This document shows, piece after piece, positions 41,098 to 48,823 of a stretch of 64,000 nt of DNA. Positions within the stretch are counted from its first letter, which is position 1; every line of letters begins with the position of its first letter. A program made the translations under genes and the position numbers. The notes under the pieces were generated by a model. That model made no database searches, had not been told where the DNA came from, and saw only the letters and a program-made list of their open reading frames with translations. Origin of the DNA: Sporosarcina highlanderae (lineage in GTDB: Bacteria; Bacillota; Bacilli; Bacillales_A; Planococcaceae); NCBI RefSeq assembly GCF_030433715.1, contig NZ_JAROCC010000010.1:62001-126000 (forward strand), in the 5' to 3' direction.

Positions 41098-42489
41098 TTA
41101 TTTAGCTGTAGTGTCAACCGCTTTTCCAAGCTTTTCAGCTTCCTTTTCTTCTTCAATCTTCGCTTTGAATCGTTTAGTTTCCATGATGATGACACCAGAC
41201 AATCCAAGAAGGCCAATCAAGTTCGGGATTGCCATCAAGCCGTTCAAGACGTCTGCAAGAGCCCAAACTACGTCTAGAGATACTAAAGAACCTACAATGA
41301 TGAATGCAACGAATGCAATACGGTATCCTAAAACTGCCCCATTCTTAGGGAATAGGTATTGGAAACATTTTTCACCATAATAACCCCATCCAAGAATAGT
41401 GGAAGAAGCGAAGAAAATGATACCAATTGCAACGATGATTGGCCCAGCTCCACCTAAGAATTCACCGAAAGCTTCGGCAGTCAATGAACCGGCACCAATT
41501 GATTTATCTTTCCATTGGCCAGACATGACGATTGTTACTCCTGTAATTGAACAAATTACAAGTGTATCAAAGAAAACTTGTGTCATCGAAATTAGCGCTT
41601 GGCGTCCAGGCATGTCTGTTTTTGCTGCTGCGGCAGCAATCGGAGCAGAACCAAGACCCGCTTCGTTCGAGAAAAGACCACGAGCAACCCCGAAACGGAT
41701 GGCCGCACCAATTGCACCTCCTACAGCAGCTTCCCCTGTAAATGCAAATTTGAAAATAGTAGCGAACGCTTCAGGCACTAAATGGATATTCATAATCATG
41801 ACAATTGCACCCGCAATAAAGTAGAAGAGTGCCATGATTGGTACGAAGAATGCAGTAACCCGACCGATCGATTTGATGCCTCCAAGAATTACGAGTCCTC
41901 CGAAAATCAGAAGTGCGAGCCCTGAAATCCAGTGAGGCACGTTGAATGTGCTGTTCATGACATCCGCTACTGCTTTCGATTGTGTACCATTTCCAATACC
42001 GAATGCGGCAAGTGCACCAAATATAGCAAAAAGGACACCAAGCCATTTTTGTTTCAAGCCGTGTTCCAAATAGTACATTGGTCCACCGGCCATTTCACCT
42101 TTGGAATCCTTGACGCGATACTTGACAGCAAGGATGGCTTCCCCGTATTTTGTAGCCATACCGAAGAATCCAGCGAGCCACATCCAGAAGACTGCTCCCG
42201 GTCCACCCATGTAGACAGCTGTGGCGACACCGACGATATTACCTACACCCACTGTTGCTGCCATGGCGGTCATCAGTGCCTGGAACTGTGAAATATCCCC
42301 ATCTGCTTTTTTATCATGTTTACGAGAAAAAACTTGTTTTAATGAATAAGGCAATAACCGTACTTGTATAAATCCGAGCCTTGCTGTCAAATAGATACCG
42401 GTTCCCACTAACAAGATAAGAAGAGGTGGCCCCCAAACAAATCCACCGGCCTTGTCTAAAAAGCCAGTAATTGCATCCATTACTTCCAT
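41098..42489 (-). CDS. alsT: Sodium:alanine/glycine symporter (AGCS family)
   Basis: Sodium-coupled amino acid symporter of 463 residues with about eleven membrane helices, AGCS family (AlsT/DagA). Family hallmarks are the N-terminal GPPLLILLVGTGIYLTARLGF, the MAATVGVGNIVGVATAVYMGGPGAVFWMW motif near 75-103, and EAGLGSAPIAAAAAKTD near 285. It should import alanine, glycine or glutamine. The ribosome site is AAGGGGGT. Monocistronic, 41 bases upstream of yfkK on the same strand, so read-through is possible. Confidence 0.92.
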   Translation of the reverse strand: MEVMDAITGFLDKAGGFVWGPPLLILLVGTGIYLTARLGFIQVRLLPYSLKQVFSRKHDKKADGDISQFQALMTAMAATVGVGNIVGVATAVYMGGPGAVFWMWLAGFFGMATKYGEAILAVKYRVKDSKGEMAGGPMYYLEHGLKQKWLGVLFAIFGALAAFGIGNGTQSKAVADVMNSTFNVPHWISGLALLIFGGLVILGGIKSIGRVTAFFVPIMALFYFIAGAIVMIMNIHLVPEAFATIFKFAFTGEAAVGGAIGAAIRFGVARGLFSNEAGLGSAPIAAAAAKTDMPGRQALISMTQVFFDTLVICSITGVTIVMSGQWKDKSIGAGSLTAEAFGEFLGGAGPIIVAIGIIFFASSTILGWGYYGEKCFQYLFPKNGAVLGYRIAFVAFIIVGSLVSLDVVWALADVLNGLMAIPNLIGLLGLSGVIIMETKRFKAKIEEEKEAEKLGKAVDTTAK

Positions 42490-42680
42490 ACTTTTACCCC
42501 CTTGTTTTTAATCTCTGTTCCTATCCCTTTCCATTTCCCTTTCCACTCCCGCTCTTATAGCTTCCGCCGTCTCTCCCTTCTATCAAACTCATTGGACTAT
42601 TGGGAATCAATAGTGTTATTGTTAATATTCCGAAACTTTTACTCATTAGTCAAGACCTATTTTTCATTTTCAGCAATATT

Positions 42681-42705
42681 GTTTGTTTTTATTGGTGAGG
42701 GGTAT
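42681..42705 (+). promoter_or_regulatory. Sigma-B-type promoter before the YtxH-like gene
   Basis: GTTTGT (42681-42686), 13-base spacer, GGGTAT (42700-42705) matches the sigma-B consensus GTTTAA-N12-15-GGGTAT in all but two bases. It is 41 bases before the GTG start of a stress-type gene. Confidence 0.65.
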
Positions 42706-42745
42706 AATAATATAAGCAAATTAGAAAGTTATGGAGGGTATTTAT

Positions 42746-43123
42746 GTGGGGAATAGCAAATTTGGAAGGTTTATCCTGGTCGGGGCAGTTTTGGGTGGAA
42801 TTATAAGTTTATGTGATCGGAGTACCCGACGGCATGTTAAAGGTAAAACAGGTAATATGGTTTACCAGGCAAAATATTATTCGAAAAACCCGGATGTTCT
42901 AAAAGAGAAACTACAGCAACAAAAAGATAAATATATGTCGATCTATGAACAACTCTCAGGCGATGCTGCATATATTAAAACCCAAGTACAAGAATTAAAA
43001 GCACTAACTCCACAAGTAAAGGAGTTAGTCGTTGACACGAAAGAGGCATTTGTTGAGTCGAAAGAGGAATACAAAGAAATTGTTAACGAGCAAAAAGTAG
43101 GTGCTGAAGCAAAAAAGATATAA
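42746..43123 (+). CDS. YtxH-like general stress protein
   Basis: Protein of 125 residues with an N-terminal glycine-rich membrane helix (RFILVGAVLGGIISL) and a long charged coiled-coil tail, the YtxH pattern of small stress proteins. GTG 42746 is chosen because GGAGGG stands 7 bases upstream; the upstream ATG overlaps that site. The preceding sigma-B-type promoter fits a general-stress role. The molecular function of YtxH-like proteins is not known. The yihY gene begins 23 bases after its stop with no terminator, so they likely form one operon. Confidence 0.75.
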   Translation: MGNSKFGRFILVGAVLGGIISLCDRSTRRHVKGKTGNMVYQAKYYSKNPDVLKEKLQQQKDKYMSIYEQLSGDAAYIKTQVQELKALTPQVKELVVDTKEAFVESKEEYKEIVNEQKVGAEAKKI

Positions 43124-43146
43124 GTCCTGAAAGGAGTGAGTTCGAT

Positions 43147-44157
43147 GTGAGCGACAGAGACCAATTTACTCCGAAAGCAACACAGTCTCAAAAGGGAAAT
43201 GATGAAACTGAAAAAGTTAACAGGGAAAAGAATGGTTTTATAAAGAATTCATACATCATGAAATTCATTGGTGATTTGAATAACGGTGATCTTGAAAAAT
43301 TTGATGTGACGACGACAGCAGGATTTTGGAAAGAGCTGTTAGTCAGGATAAAAAAAGTAGACATCACCGGTTTAGGCTCTCAGTTAGCCTTCTTTTTCCT
43401 ATTGTCATTATTTCCTCTATTAATCTTTTTGATAACGCTGTTGCCCTTTTTAAATATTGATGAAAACCAAGTGTTCTTATTCATTAGAGATTATGCACCG
43501 GAAAGTGTTTTTAAACTTATTCGGGATACACTTCAAGAGATATTGGCAAATCGGAATGGCGGGCTATTATCTATTGGTGCATTGGCGACAATATGGTCTG
43601 CTTCTAAGGGTATGAATGCACTCACAAAGGCACTGAACCATTCTTATTTTGTAGAAGAGACACGTTCATTCATCGTCGCGAGGTCAATGTCTGTCATTTT
43701 CACGATAGCATTGATCGGTGTATTGATTATTGCTTTGCTTTTACCTATTTTCGGTGAGCAGGTCGGATATTTGGCTTTTTCTTACTTTGGAATGGAAGAA
43801 GGATTTATGAAGTTATGGGGGAATTTGCGCTGGAGTATTCCGCCAGTTTTAATCTTCCTTGTATTCACAGTACTCTATTGGGCTGTACCTAATTTGAAAA
43901 TCCGTTTAAAAAGTGCAATCCCAGGTGCGCTATTTGCTACTGTGGGCTGGATTCTTACGTCATTAGCATTCTCTTTTTACGTTGGAAGCTTTGGCAATTA
44001 TTCCAAGACATATGGAAGCATTGGGGCGATTATCGTACTTATGCTCTGGCTATACTTTTCCGCTATTATCTTAATGCTTGGCGGCCAGTTGAATGCGGTT
44101 ATGACAGAAAGGAAACAATTGAAAACTGCAAAAGAAAAAAGCAATGCGGTAGGATAA
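43147..44157 (+). CDS. YihY/BrkB-family membrane protein (YfkH-like)
   Basis: YihY/BrkB family membrane protein of 336 residues with about six helices: SQLAFFFLLSLFPLLIFLITLLPF near 80, GGLLSIGALATIWSASKGMNAL near 137, a third near 175-200, and YGSIGAIIVLMLWLYFSAIILMLGGQLNA at the end. The hydrophilic N-terminus (about 60 residues) is longer than in B. subtilis YfkH. The family was once called RNase BN wrongly; the true role is unknown. GTG start with AAAGGAG 9 bases upstream. It is in the same operon as the YtxH-like gene, so probably stress-controlled. Confidence 0.85.
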   Translation: MSDRDQFTPKATQSQKGNDETEKVNREKNGFIKNSYIMKFIGDLNNGDLEKFDVTTTAGFWKELLVRIKKVDITGLGSQLAFFFLLSLFPLLIFLITLLPFLNIDENQVFLFIRDYAPESVFKLIRDTLQEILANRNGGLLSIGALATIWSASKGMNALTKALNHSYFVEETRSFIVARSMSVIFTIALIGVLIIALLLPIFGEQVGYLAFSYFGMEEGFMKLWGNLRWSIPPVLIFLVFTVLYWAVPNLKIRLKSAIPGALFATVGWILTSLAFSFYVGSFGNYSKTYGSIGAIIVLMLWLYFSAIILMLGGQLNAVMTERKQLKTAKEKSNAVG

Positions 44158-44174
44158 ACCAGCATTGCTTTTTT
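44135..44174. terminator. Bidirectional terminator overlapping the yihY end
   Basis: AAAAAAGCAATGC (44135-44147) pairs with GCATTGCTTTTTT (44162-44174); the yihY stop codon lies in the loop. Confidence 0.88.
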
Positions 44175-44189
44175 CGTATGTGGAGAGAT

Positions 44190-46094
44190 TCATTTCACAT
44201 TATTTAATAAACGCAATCCGTTCAAAATGACTAAAATTGTACTTCCTTCGTGACCGATTACGCCGAGTGGTAGATCCACGACTTGCATAAAGTTCGAGAC
44301 AATAAGAACTGCGATGACGGCAATCGAGAAGAAAACGTTTTGTTTTACGATTCTTTGCATTTTCCTCGAAACCTTTACTGCGTATGAAATACGTGTCAAA
44401 TCATTTTGCATCAGCACGACATCCGCCGTCTCCAAAGCCACATCGGTACCTTCACCCATTGCGATCCCGGAAGTGGCTGTCGCAAGTGCAGGGGCATCAT
44501 TAATGCCATCCCCGACCATTCCGACTTCTCCGTATTCGGCAAGGAGTCCCTTCAATTCCTCAACCTTTTTTTCAGGAAGACATTCGGCCACGAATCTATC
44601 TAATCCAGCCTCCGCCGCAATGGCTTTAGCTGTCTTTTCATTGTCACCTGTAAGCATGATGGATTGAATCCCTAATTGTTTCAAATCCTTTATCGCCTGA
44701 ACAGCTTCTGGACGTAACGTATCTTTCAATGCGATTACTGCAAGGATCCCTTTTTCATCCTTCATGAAAACAACAGTTTTTCCTTCATCGGAAAGTTGTT
44801 GAACAATCCCCGGATGGAACTCATCAATTAATTCTTTCCCTACAAATCTTGGATTACCCACTAATATTTCTCCAGAATTAGTAAATGCACGAATGCCATA
44901 TCCAGGTACATCCTCTATCTGTGGATTATCCCGATTGGAAACCCCTTGTTCTTCAGCATATTTTACAATCGCAATTGCCAAAGGGTGGTTCGATTGGGCC
45001 TCAATACTGGATAGCATGGCAAGGGAACTGTTAACATCTTCGCCTTCTCGGAGTACAAAATCAGTGACTACTGGTTTCCCGGAAGTCAATGTGCCCGTTT
45101 TGTCAAAAGCGATAGCTTTTAAAGAACCTAAATGTTCAAGATGGATACCCCCTTTAAAAAGGACACCTCGCTTTGCACCATTCGAAACAGCTGCCAATGT
45201 GGCAGGCATGATTGACGCGACTAAGGCGCAGGGGGAAGCTACAACCAACAGGACAATCGCACGATAGAACGTCGTTGTCCAGTCCCATGCAAACAGATAA
45301 TGAGGCAGGAACATCATTACGATTACAGCGAAAATGACAATCTTAACATACGTTCCTTCAAATTTCTCGATGAATTGCTGAGATGGTGATTTTTCGCTTT
45401 GCGCATTCTGGACGAGAGTGATGATTTTTTGGAATAAGGTCTCCGAACTTGGTTTCGTCATTTCCATCTGGATAGAACCGCTTAGATTGACGGTACCCGC
45501 AAATAATTCATCGTTCACTTCTCTAGTTACAGGAACTGATTCACCATTGATCGCTGACATGTCGATTGCCGTCGTACCTTGTAAAATTACCCCATCGACT
45601 GGGACTCGCTCACCAGGTTTAACAAGGATCCTTGCCCCGACTGAAAGGGAAGAGGTCGCTACGCTTACAGTTGACCCGTCGTCATTGATAAGCCACGCCA
45701 CTTCGGGCTGCAATTCCATAAGTGCAGATATTTCCTTATGGCTTTTATTCAACGTGTACGTTTCAAGTGCTCCACTAATCGCGAAAATGAATATTAGAAT
45801 CGCACCTTCAGCCCAGTAGCCGATAATAGCAGATCCAATTGCGGCAAATACCATCAGCATTTCCACATTTAACTGCCGATCAGCAATCGTATCCTCAATT
45901 CCTTCCTTGGCTTTCGCAAAACCGCCAATGAGAAAAGCGATAATATAAAGGGTGATGGATACCGTTTGTGATCCGTCTTTTCCTATAAACCAAGCAGTCA
46001 AAATCAAGACCCCTGACAGAATCGCCGCAACAAGCTCAATATGTGTTAGCCACTTTAACGGTTCATGTTGAATCTCATTCGTCTCAGTTGTCAA
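44190..46094 (-). CDS. pfeT: P1B-4-type metal efflux ATPase (PfeT/ZosA-like)
   Basis: Heavy-metal P-type ATPase of 634 residues, similar in size to B. subtilis PfeT (ZosA), an Fe(II) exporter that protects against iron and peroxide stress. Features in order: no N-terminal metal domain, two early helices, NGES phosphatase motif near 180, SPC metal motif near 290, DKTGT phosphorylation site near 337, TGDN and GDGINDAP hinge near 480-545, and the P1B-4 HEGSTILVILNGLRLL at the C-terminus. TTG start with AAGGAGGG 6 bases upstream. Two Fur/PerR-like boxes directly upstream match the PerR control known for PfeT. Metal could instead be zinc or cobalt, but the P1B-4 motifs and the boxes favour iron. 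Confidence 0.85.
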   Translation of the reverse strand: MTTETNEIQHEPLKWLTHIELVAAILSGVLILTAWFIGKDGSQTVSITLYIIAFLIGGFAKAKEGIEDTIADRQLNVEMLMVFAAIGSAIIGYWAEGAILIFIFAISGALETYTLNKSHKEISALMELQPEVAWLINDDGSTVSVATSSLSVGARILVKPGERVPVDGVILQGTTAIDMSAINGESVPVTREVNDELFAGTVNLSGSIQMEMTKPSSETLFQKIITLVQNAQSEKSPSQQFIEKFEGTYVKIVIFAVIVMMFLPHYLFAWDWTTTFYRAIVLLVVASPCALVASIMPATLAAVSNGAKRGVLFKGGIHLEHLGSLKAIAFDKTGTLTSGKPVVTDFVLREGEDVNSSLAMLSSIEAQSNHPLAIAIVKYAEEQGVSNRDNPQIEDVPGYGIRAFTNSGEILVGNPRFVGKELIDEFHPGIVQQLSDEGKTVVFMKDEKGILAVIALKDTLRPEAVQAIKDLKQLGIQSIMLTGDNEKTAKAIAAEAGLDRFVAECLPEKKVEELKGLLAEYGEVGMVGDGINDAPALATATSGIAMGEGTDVALETADVVLMQNDLTRISYAVKVSRKMQRIVKQNVFFSIAVIAVLIVSNFMQVVDLPLGVIGHEGSTILVILNGLRLLNNVK

Positions 46095-46110
46095 TTAAAA
46101 CCCTCCTTAT

Positions 46111-46125
46111 TGATAATGAATATCA
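46111..46125 (-). promoter_or_regulatory. Fur-like box upstream of pfeT
   Basis: TGATAATGAATATCA matches the Fur consensus TGATAATNATTATCA in all but one base. It is 2 bases upstream of the ribosome site of the P-type ATPase. Confidence 0.6.
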
Positions 46126-46151
46126 AATTCAATTAGATATTAATTATCACA

Positions 46152-46166
46152 TAATAATCATTATAA
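46152..46166 (-). promoter_or_regulatory. PerR-like box upstream of pfeT
   Basis: TAATAATCATTATAA matches the PerR consensus TTATAATNATTATAA in all but one base (13 of 15 for Fur). It contains TATAAT on the minus strand, so binding would cover the probable promoter. Confidence 0.65.
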
Positions 46167-46226
46167 TTTACAGTATACCATTTAAGGAGGAAAAGTGAAA
46201 CTCGAATTTTGTCAGAATATAAATAA

Positions 46227-46271
46227 AAAAGTAGAGTGGGAGAATTTTGGGCATTCTCTCACTCTACTTTT
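46227..46271 (-). terminator. Terminator of fumarase gene
   Basis: AAAAGTAGAGTGGGAGAAT (46227-46245) pairs with ATTCTCTCACTCTACTTTT (46253-46271), 19 bp with one wobble, T-run on the minus side. Confidence 0.9.
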
Positions 46272-46284
46272 AATATATAAAGTA

Positions 46285-47847
46285 TTAGCTGAACACTTTT
46301 TCTTTGAATTGGGCTAATTTTTCAAGCGATGACTTGTCAACATCCGCGTGAAGGCTGTTTCCGTGTGAATCCATTGTTACGACAGCAGTAAAGTCTTCGA
46401 CTCGTAAATGCCACATCGCTTCAGGAATACCGAATTGTAGAAGGTCGACACCTTCAACAGCTTTTATGCAATCCGCGTAATATTGAGCAGCTCCGCCAAT
46501 CGCATTCAAATAGACACCACCGTGTTCTTGAAGGGCAGCAAGGGTTTTTGGTCCCATACCGCCTTTTCCGATAACAGCACGGACACCGAATTTCTTCATA
46601 ATATCTCCCTGGTACGGTTCTTCACGAATGGAAGTCGTTGGGCCAGCTGCTTTGATCTCATAGCCGCCATCTTCATTTTTCAAAACGACTGGGCCGCAAT
46701 GATAGATGATTTGACCATTCAAATCGACTGGTGAATCATTTTCAGAAAGATGTTTATGAATTGCATCCCGGCCCGTATACATACGGCCACTTATTTTGAC
46801 AACATCTCCAACGCGTAAATCACGGATTTGTTCTTCCGATATTGGTGCAGTCAACTCAACAGTTCGGGATGACTGTTTTACCTCTTCCTGTTGTTCGCCT
46901 TGATCGAACTTCAATTTCTCGCCGTCGTCATAATGCCATTTTGTTATGTCTCCAGTTTCGGGATTAATATCAACTGCCATTCGACGATATGCCCAGCAAT
47001 TATACGCTACTGAAACGAAAAAGCTTGCTGGAAGTCTATGCATGATACCGACTTTACAACCTAATAATGTTGCTTCTCCGCCAAAGCCCATAGTCCCGAT
47101 GCCTAATTTATTTGCAGATTCCAAAATATAGGATTCCAATTTTGCTAAATCAGGATTTGGGTTTACGTCATCCAAACCACGGAAAAGCTGTTCTTTCGCA
47201 AGGTCATAACCAGAAGCACGGTCGCCACCGATTCCGACACCGATGAAACCTGCTGAACAACCTTGTCCTTGAGCTTGATAGACGGAGTGGAGGATACATT
47301 TTCGGATACCATCCAAGTCGCGTCCAGCTCTACCAAGGCCTTCCAATTCAGTTGGCAAGCTATATTGGATATTTTTATTCTCACAGCCGCCACCCTTTAG
47401 GATCAGCTTCACTTCTATATGATCGTTTTCCCATTGCTCGAATTTCATGACTGGAATACCTTCACCAAGGTTATCTCCGCTGTTTTCGCCAGTTAATGAG
47501 TCAACAGCATTCGGTCTAAGTTTTCCATCTTTTGTAGCTTGGACAAGTGCACGTTTAATAGCAGCTTTAATCTCGAGTTGATTGATACCAATCGGCGTTT
47601 TAATTTTGAATGTTGGCAGTCCAGTATCCTGACAAATCGGGGATAGCTTATCATCTGCCATATTGATGTTCTTTGCGATCGTATCAAGACTCATTGCTGC
47701 GCGAGTTCCAGCATCTTCCTTTTCACGTGCCGCTTTGACTGCACGACGGACGTCTTTTGGAAGGTTTGTTGATGTTTCACATACGAGGTCATACATACTT
47801 TTTTCAAGCTGTTCAACTATACTTTTTTCAACTTGTTCTATGTACAT
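46285..47847 (-). CDS. fumA: Class I fumarate hydratase
   Basis: Class I (iron-sulfur) fumarase of 520 residues, single-chain form with fused alpha and beta domains. It interconverts fumarate and malate in the TCA cycle. Cluster ligand candidates are Cys in SPICQDTGLP near 74, GGGCENKN near 153 and QGCSAGFIG near 197-200. The beta domain starts after about residue 330 with TAPISEEQIRDLRVGDVVKISG and includes GKGGMGPKT and GGAAQYYAD. Many Bacillus have only class II FumC, so this oxygen-sensitive form is worth noting. The ribosome site AGGGGG precedes ATG. It lies between the P-type ATPase and a SE1561-type gene, all on the minus strand. Confidence 0.93.
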   Translation of the reverse strand: MYIEQVEKSIVEQLEKSMYDLVCETSTNLPKDVRRAVKAAREKEDAGTRAAMSLDTIAKNINMADDKLSPICQDTGLPTFKIKTPIGINQLEIKAAIKRALVQATKDGKLRPNAVDSLTGENSGDNLGEGIPVMKFEQWENDHIEVKLILKGGGCENKNIQYSLPTELEGLGRAGRDLDGIRKCILHSVYQAQGQGCSAGFIGVGIGGDRASGYDLAKEQLFRGLDDVNPNPDLAKLESYILESANKLGIGTMGFGGEATLLGCKVGIMHRLPASFFVSVAYNCWAYRRMAVDINPETGDITKWHYDDGEKLKFDQGEQQEEVKQSSRTVELTAPISEEQIRDLRVGDVVKISGRMYTGRDAIHKHLSENDSPVDLNGQIIYHCGPVVLKNEDGGYEIKAAGPTTSIREEPYQGDIMKKFGVRAVIGKGGMGPKTLAALQEHGGVYLNAIGGAAQYYADCIKAVEGVDLLQFGIPEAMWHLRVEDFTAVVTMDSHGNSLHADVDKSSLEKLAQFKEKVFS

Positions 47848-47867
47848 TCTTATTTCCCCCTAAGGAA

Positions 47868-48041
47868 TCATTGATCTTTTTTTATTTTATTCATTTGGTC
47901 TTCTAACTCATCAATCAATCGAATGAGTTGGTCGATTTCATCGAGGTCTGTTGTTTCCGGCTCGATTGACTCAAGTTTTTCTAAAAATTGATGAAGGCGA
48001 TTTTTTAATTCATCAACTTGTCCACTTTGTCGTTTTTCCAA
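47868..48041 (-). CDS. SE1561-family small protein
   Basis: A 57-residue protein, acidic and helical, with EKLESIEPETTDLDEIDQL and a repeated I/L heptad, similar to the short SE1561 family of Bacillales. TTG 48041 is chosen because AAAGAGG stands 8 bases upstream; the GTG at 48050 overlaps that site. It is 20 bases upstream of the fumarase gene on the same strand, so they are probably co-transcribed. Function unknown. Confidence 0.65.
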   Translation of the reverse strand: MEKRQSGQVDELKNRLHQFLEKLESIEPETTDLDEIDQLIRLIDELEDQMNKIKKDQ

Positions 48042-48146
48042 GAAGTACACCTCTTTTCATCAGTATCATCGTATATGATATATGGCAATTTTTCAATGTT
48101 AGAGTGACTAAATTGAATGAATAGAAAATTCCCCTAAACAAAATAT

Positions 48147-48174
48147 TTGCAATAGGCGAATATCATGGTATACT
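48147..48174 (+). promoter_or_regulatory. Promoter of the unassigned RNA
   Basis: TTGCAA (48147-48152), 16-base spacer, TATACT (48169-48174) with TGG just before it, an extended -10. Transcription would start near 48181. Confidence 0.65.
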
Positions 48175-48180
48175 AAGGAT

Positions 48181-48366
48181 AATCAATAAGAAAAGGAGGC
48201 CGTAGTGTAGAGACGAATCGAATCCTTAGTTAAGGGAGGGGATCCGTGAACGTTTAACGGCTAACCCGTTCGACGCCTACGATTTATATGCAAAATGATA
48301 GTGAAGGATCTTTTCATACGTAAAAGCCCAGTTGGTATCTGAAATCAGATATGGACTGGGCTTTTA
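48181..48366 (+). ncRNA. Candidate small RNA of about 185 nt, family not recognised
   Basis: A good promoter upstream (48147-48174) and a strong terminator at the end bound a stretch with no usable ORF. Inside, CGTAG (48201-48205) can pair with CTACG (48277-48281); CGT-GAACG (48245-48252) with CGTTC-ACG (48267-48275, one bulge); and CCTT-AAGG (48224-48235) forms a small hairpin. AAAAGGAGG near the 5' end is not followed by a useful reading frame. It does not show the landmarks of T-box, TPP, SAM, lysine, M-box, SRP, tmRNA or RNase P RNAs that I know. Alternatively it is a leader fragment or a riboswitch for a gene that is not there; the next gene, osmC, is on the opposite strand. Confidence 0.55.
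48323..48366. terminator. Bidirectional terminator
   Basis: AAAAGCCCAGT pairs with ACTGGGCTTTT; an inner stem TATCTG/CAGATA closes around AAAT. It ends the small RNA and the opposing osmC gene. Confidence 0.9.
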
Positions 48367-48376
48367 TTAGTTTACA

Positions 48377-48760
48377 TTAGACGAACTCATAGGTATTGAC
48401 GACGTGAATGGAATCCTTTACTGATTGGAACATTGAGCAGTTCTTCTCAGTCACTTCCAAAATCTTCTCCATTTTATCATCTTCAATTTTTTCCCCATCA
48501 ATTACAAAATGCAAATGGATCTTTTCGACCCTGTTTGCGACTTCCTCATTCCGCTTAACTTCCTTAACCTCAATAGCAATATGATTGGCAGGCATTCTTT
48601 TCCTTTCAAGGATTTTACGTAACACACCACCAGTACATACTGCAATAGAAGAGACAAGCAATTGATAAGGTCTGAATCCGAACTCATCATTCGCAGAAAT
48701 CTGCAGTTTGCCGAATGTTGTCTCCGTCTCAAAACCGTTTTCAGTCATTTCGAATTTCAT
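48377..48760 (-). CDS. OsmC/Ohr-family protein
   Basis: OsmC-fold protein of 127 residues, shorter than classical OsmC/Ohr (about 140) and like the YhfA/YmaD-type members. The peroxidatic first cysteine region is SSIAVCTGGVLRKIL near 40-55 and the second cysteine lies in EKNCSMFQSV near 108, the pair used for thiol-dependent peroxide reduction. ATG 48760 is chosen; AAGGAGG stands 10 bases upstream. The TTG three codons earlier is too close to that site. Monocistronic; role in peroxide or organic hydroperoxide defence is inferred. Confidence 0.85.
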   Translation of the reverse strand: MKFEMTENGFETETTFGKLQISANDEFGFRPYQLLVSSIAVCTGGVLRKILERKRMPANHIAIEVKEVKRNEEVANRVEKIHLHFVIDGEKIEDDKMEKILEVTEKNCSMFQSVKDSIHVVNTYEFV

Positions 48761-48823
48761 TAAAATCAATCCTCCTTATGCTACTATTATAGATGATTTT
48801 GTGAATTAAGGAGCGTTTTACAA

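Noticed and set aside
48252-48266. Very short GTG ORF inside the small RNA
   Set aside because: Any frame opened near GGGAGGGGATCC closes within a few codons, so it does not explain the transcript.
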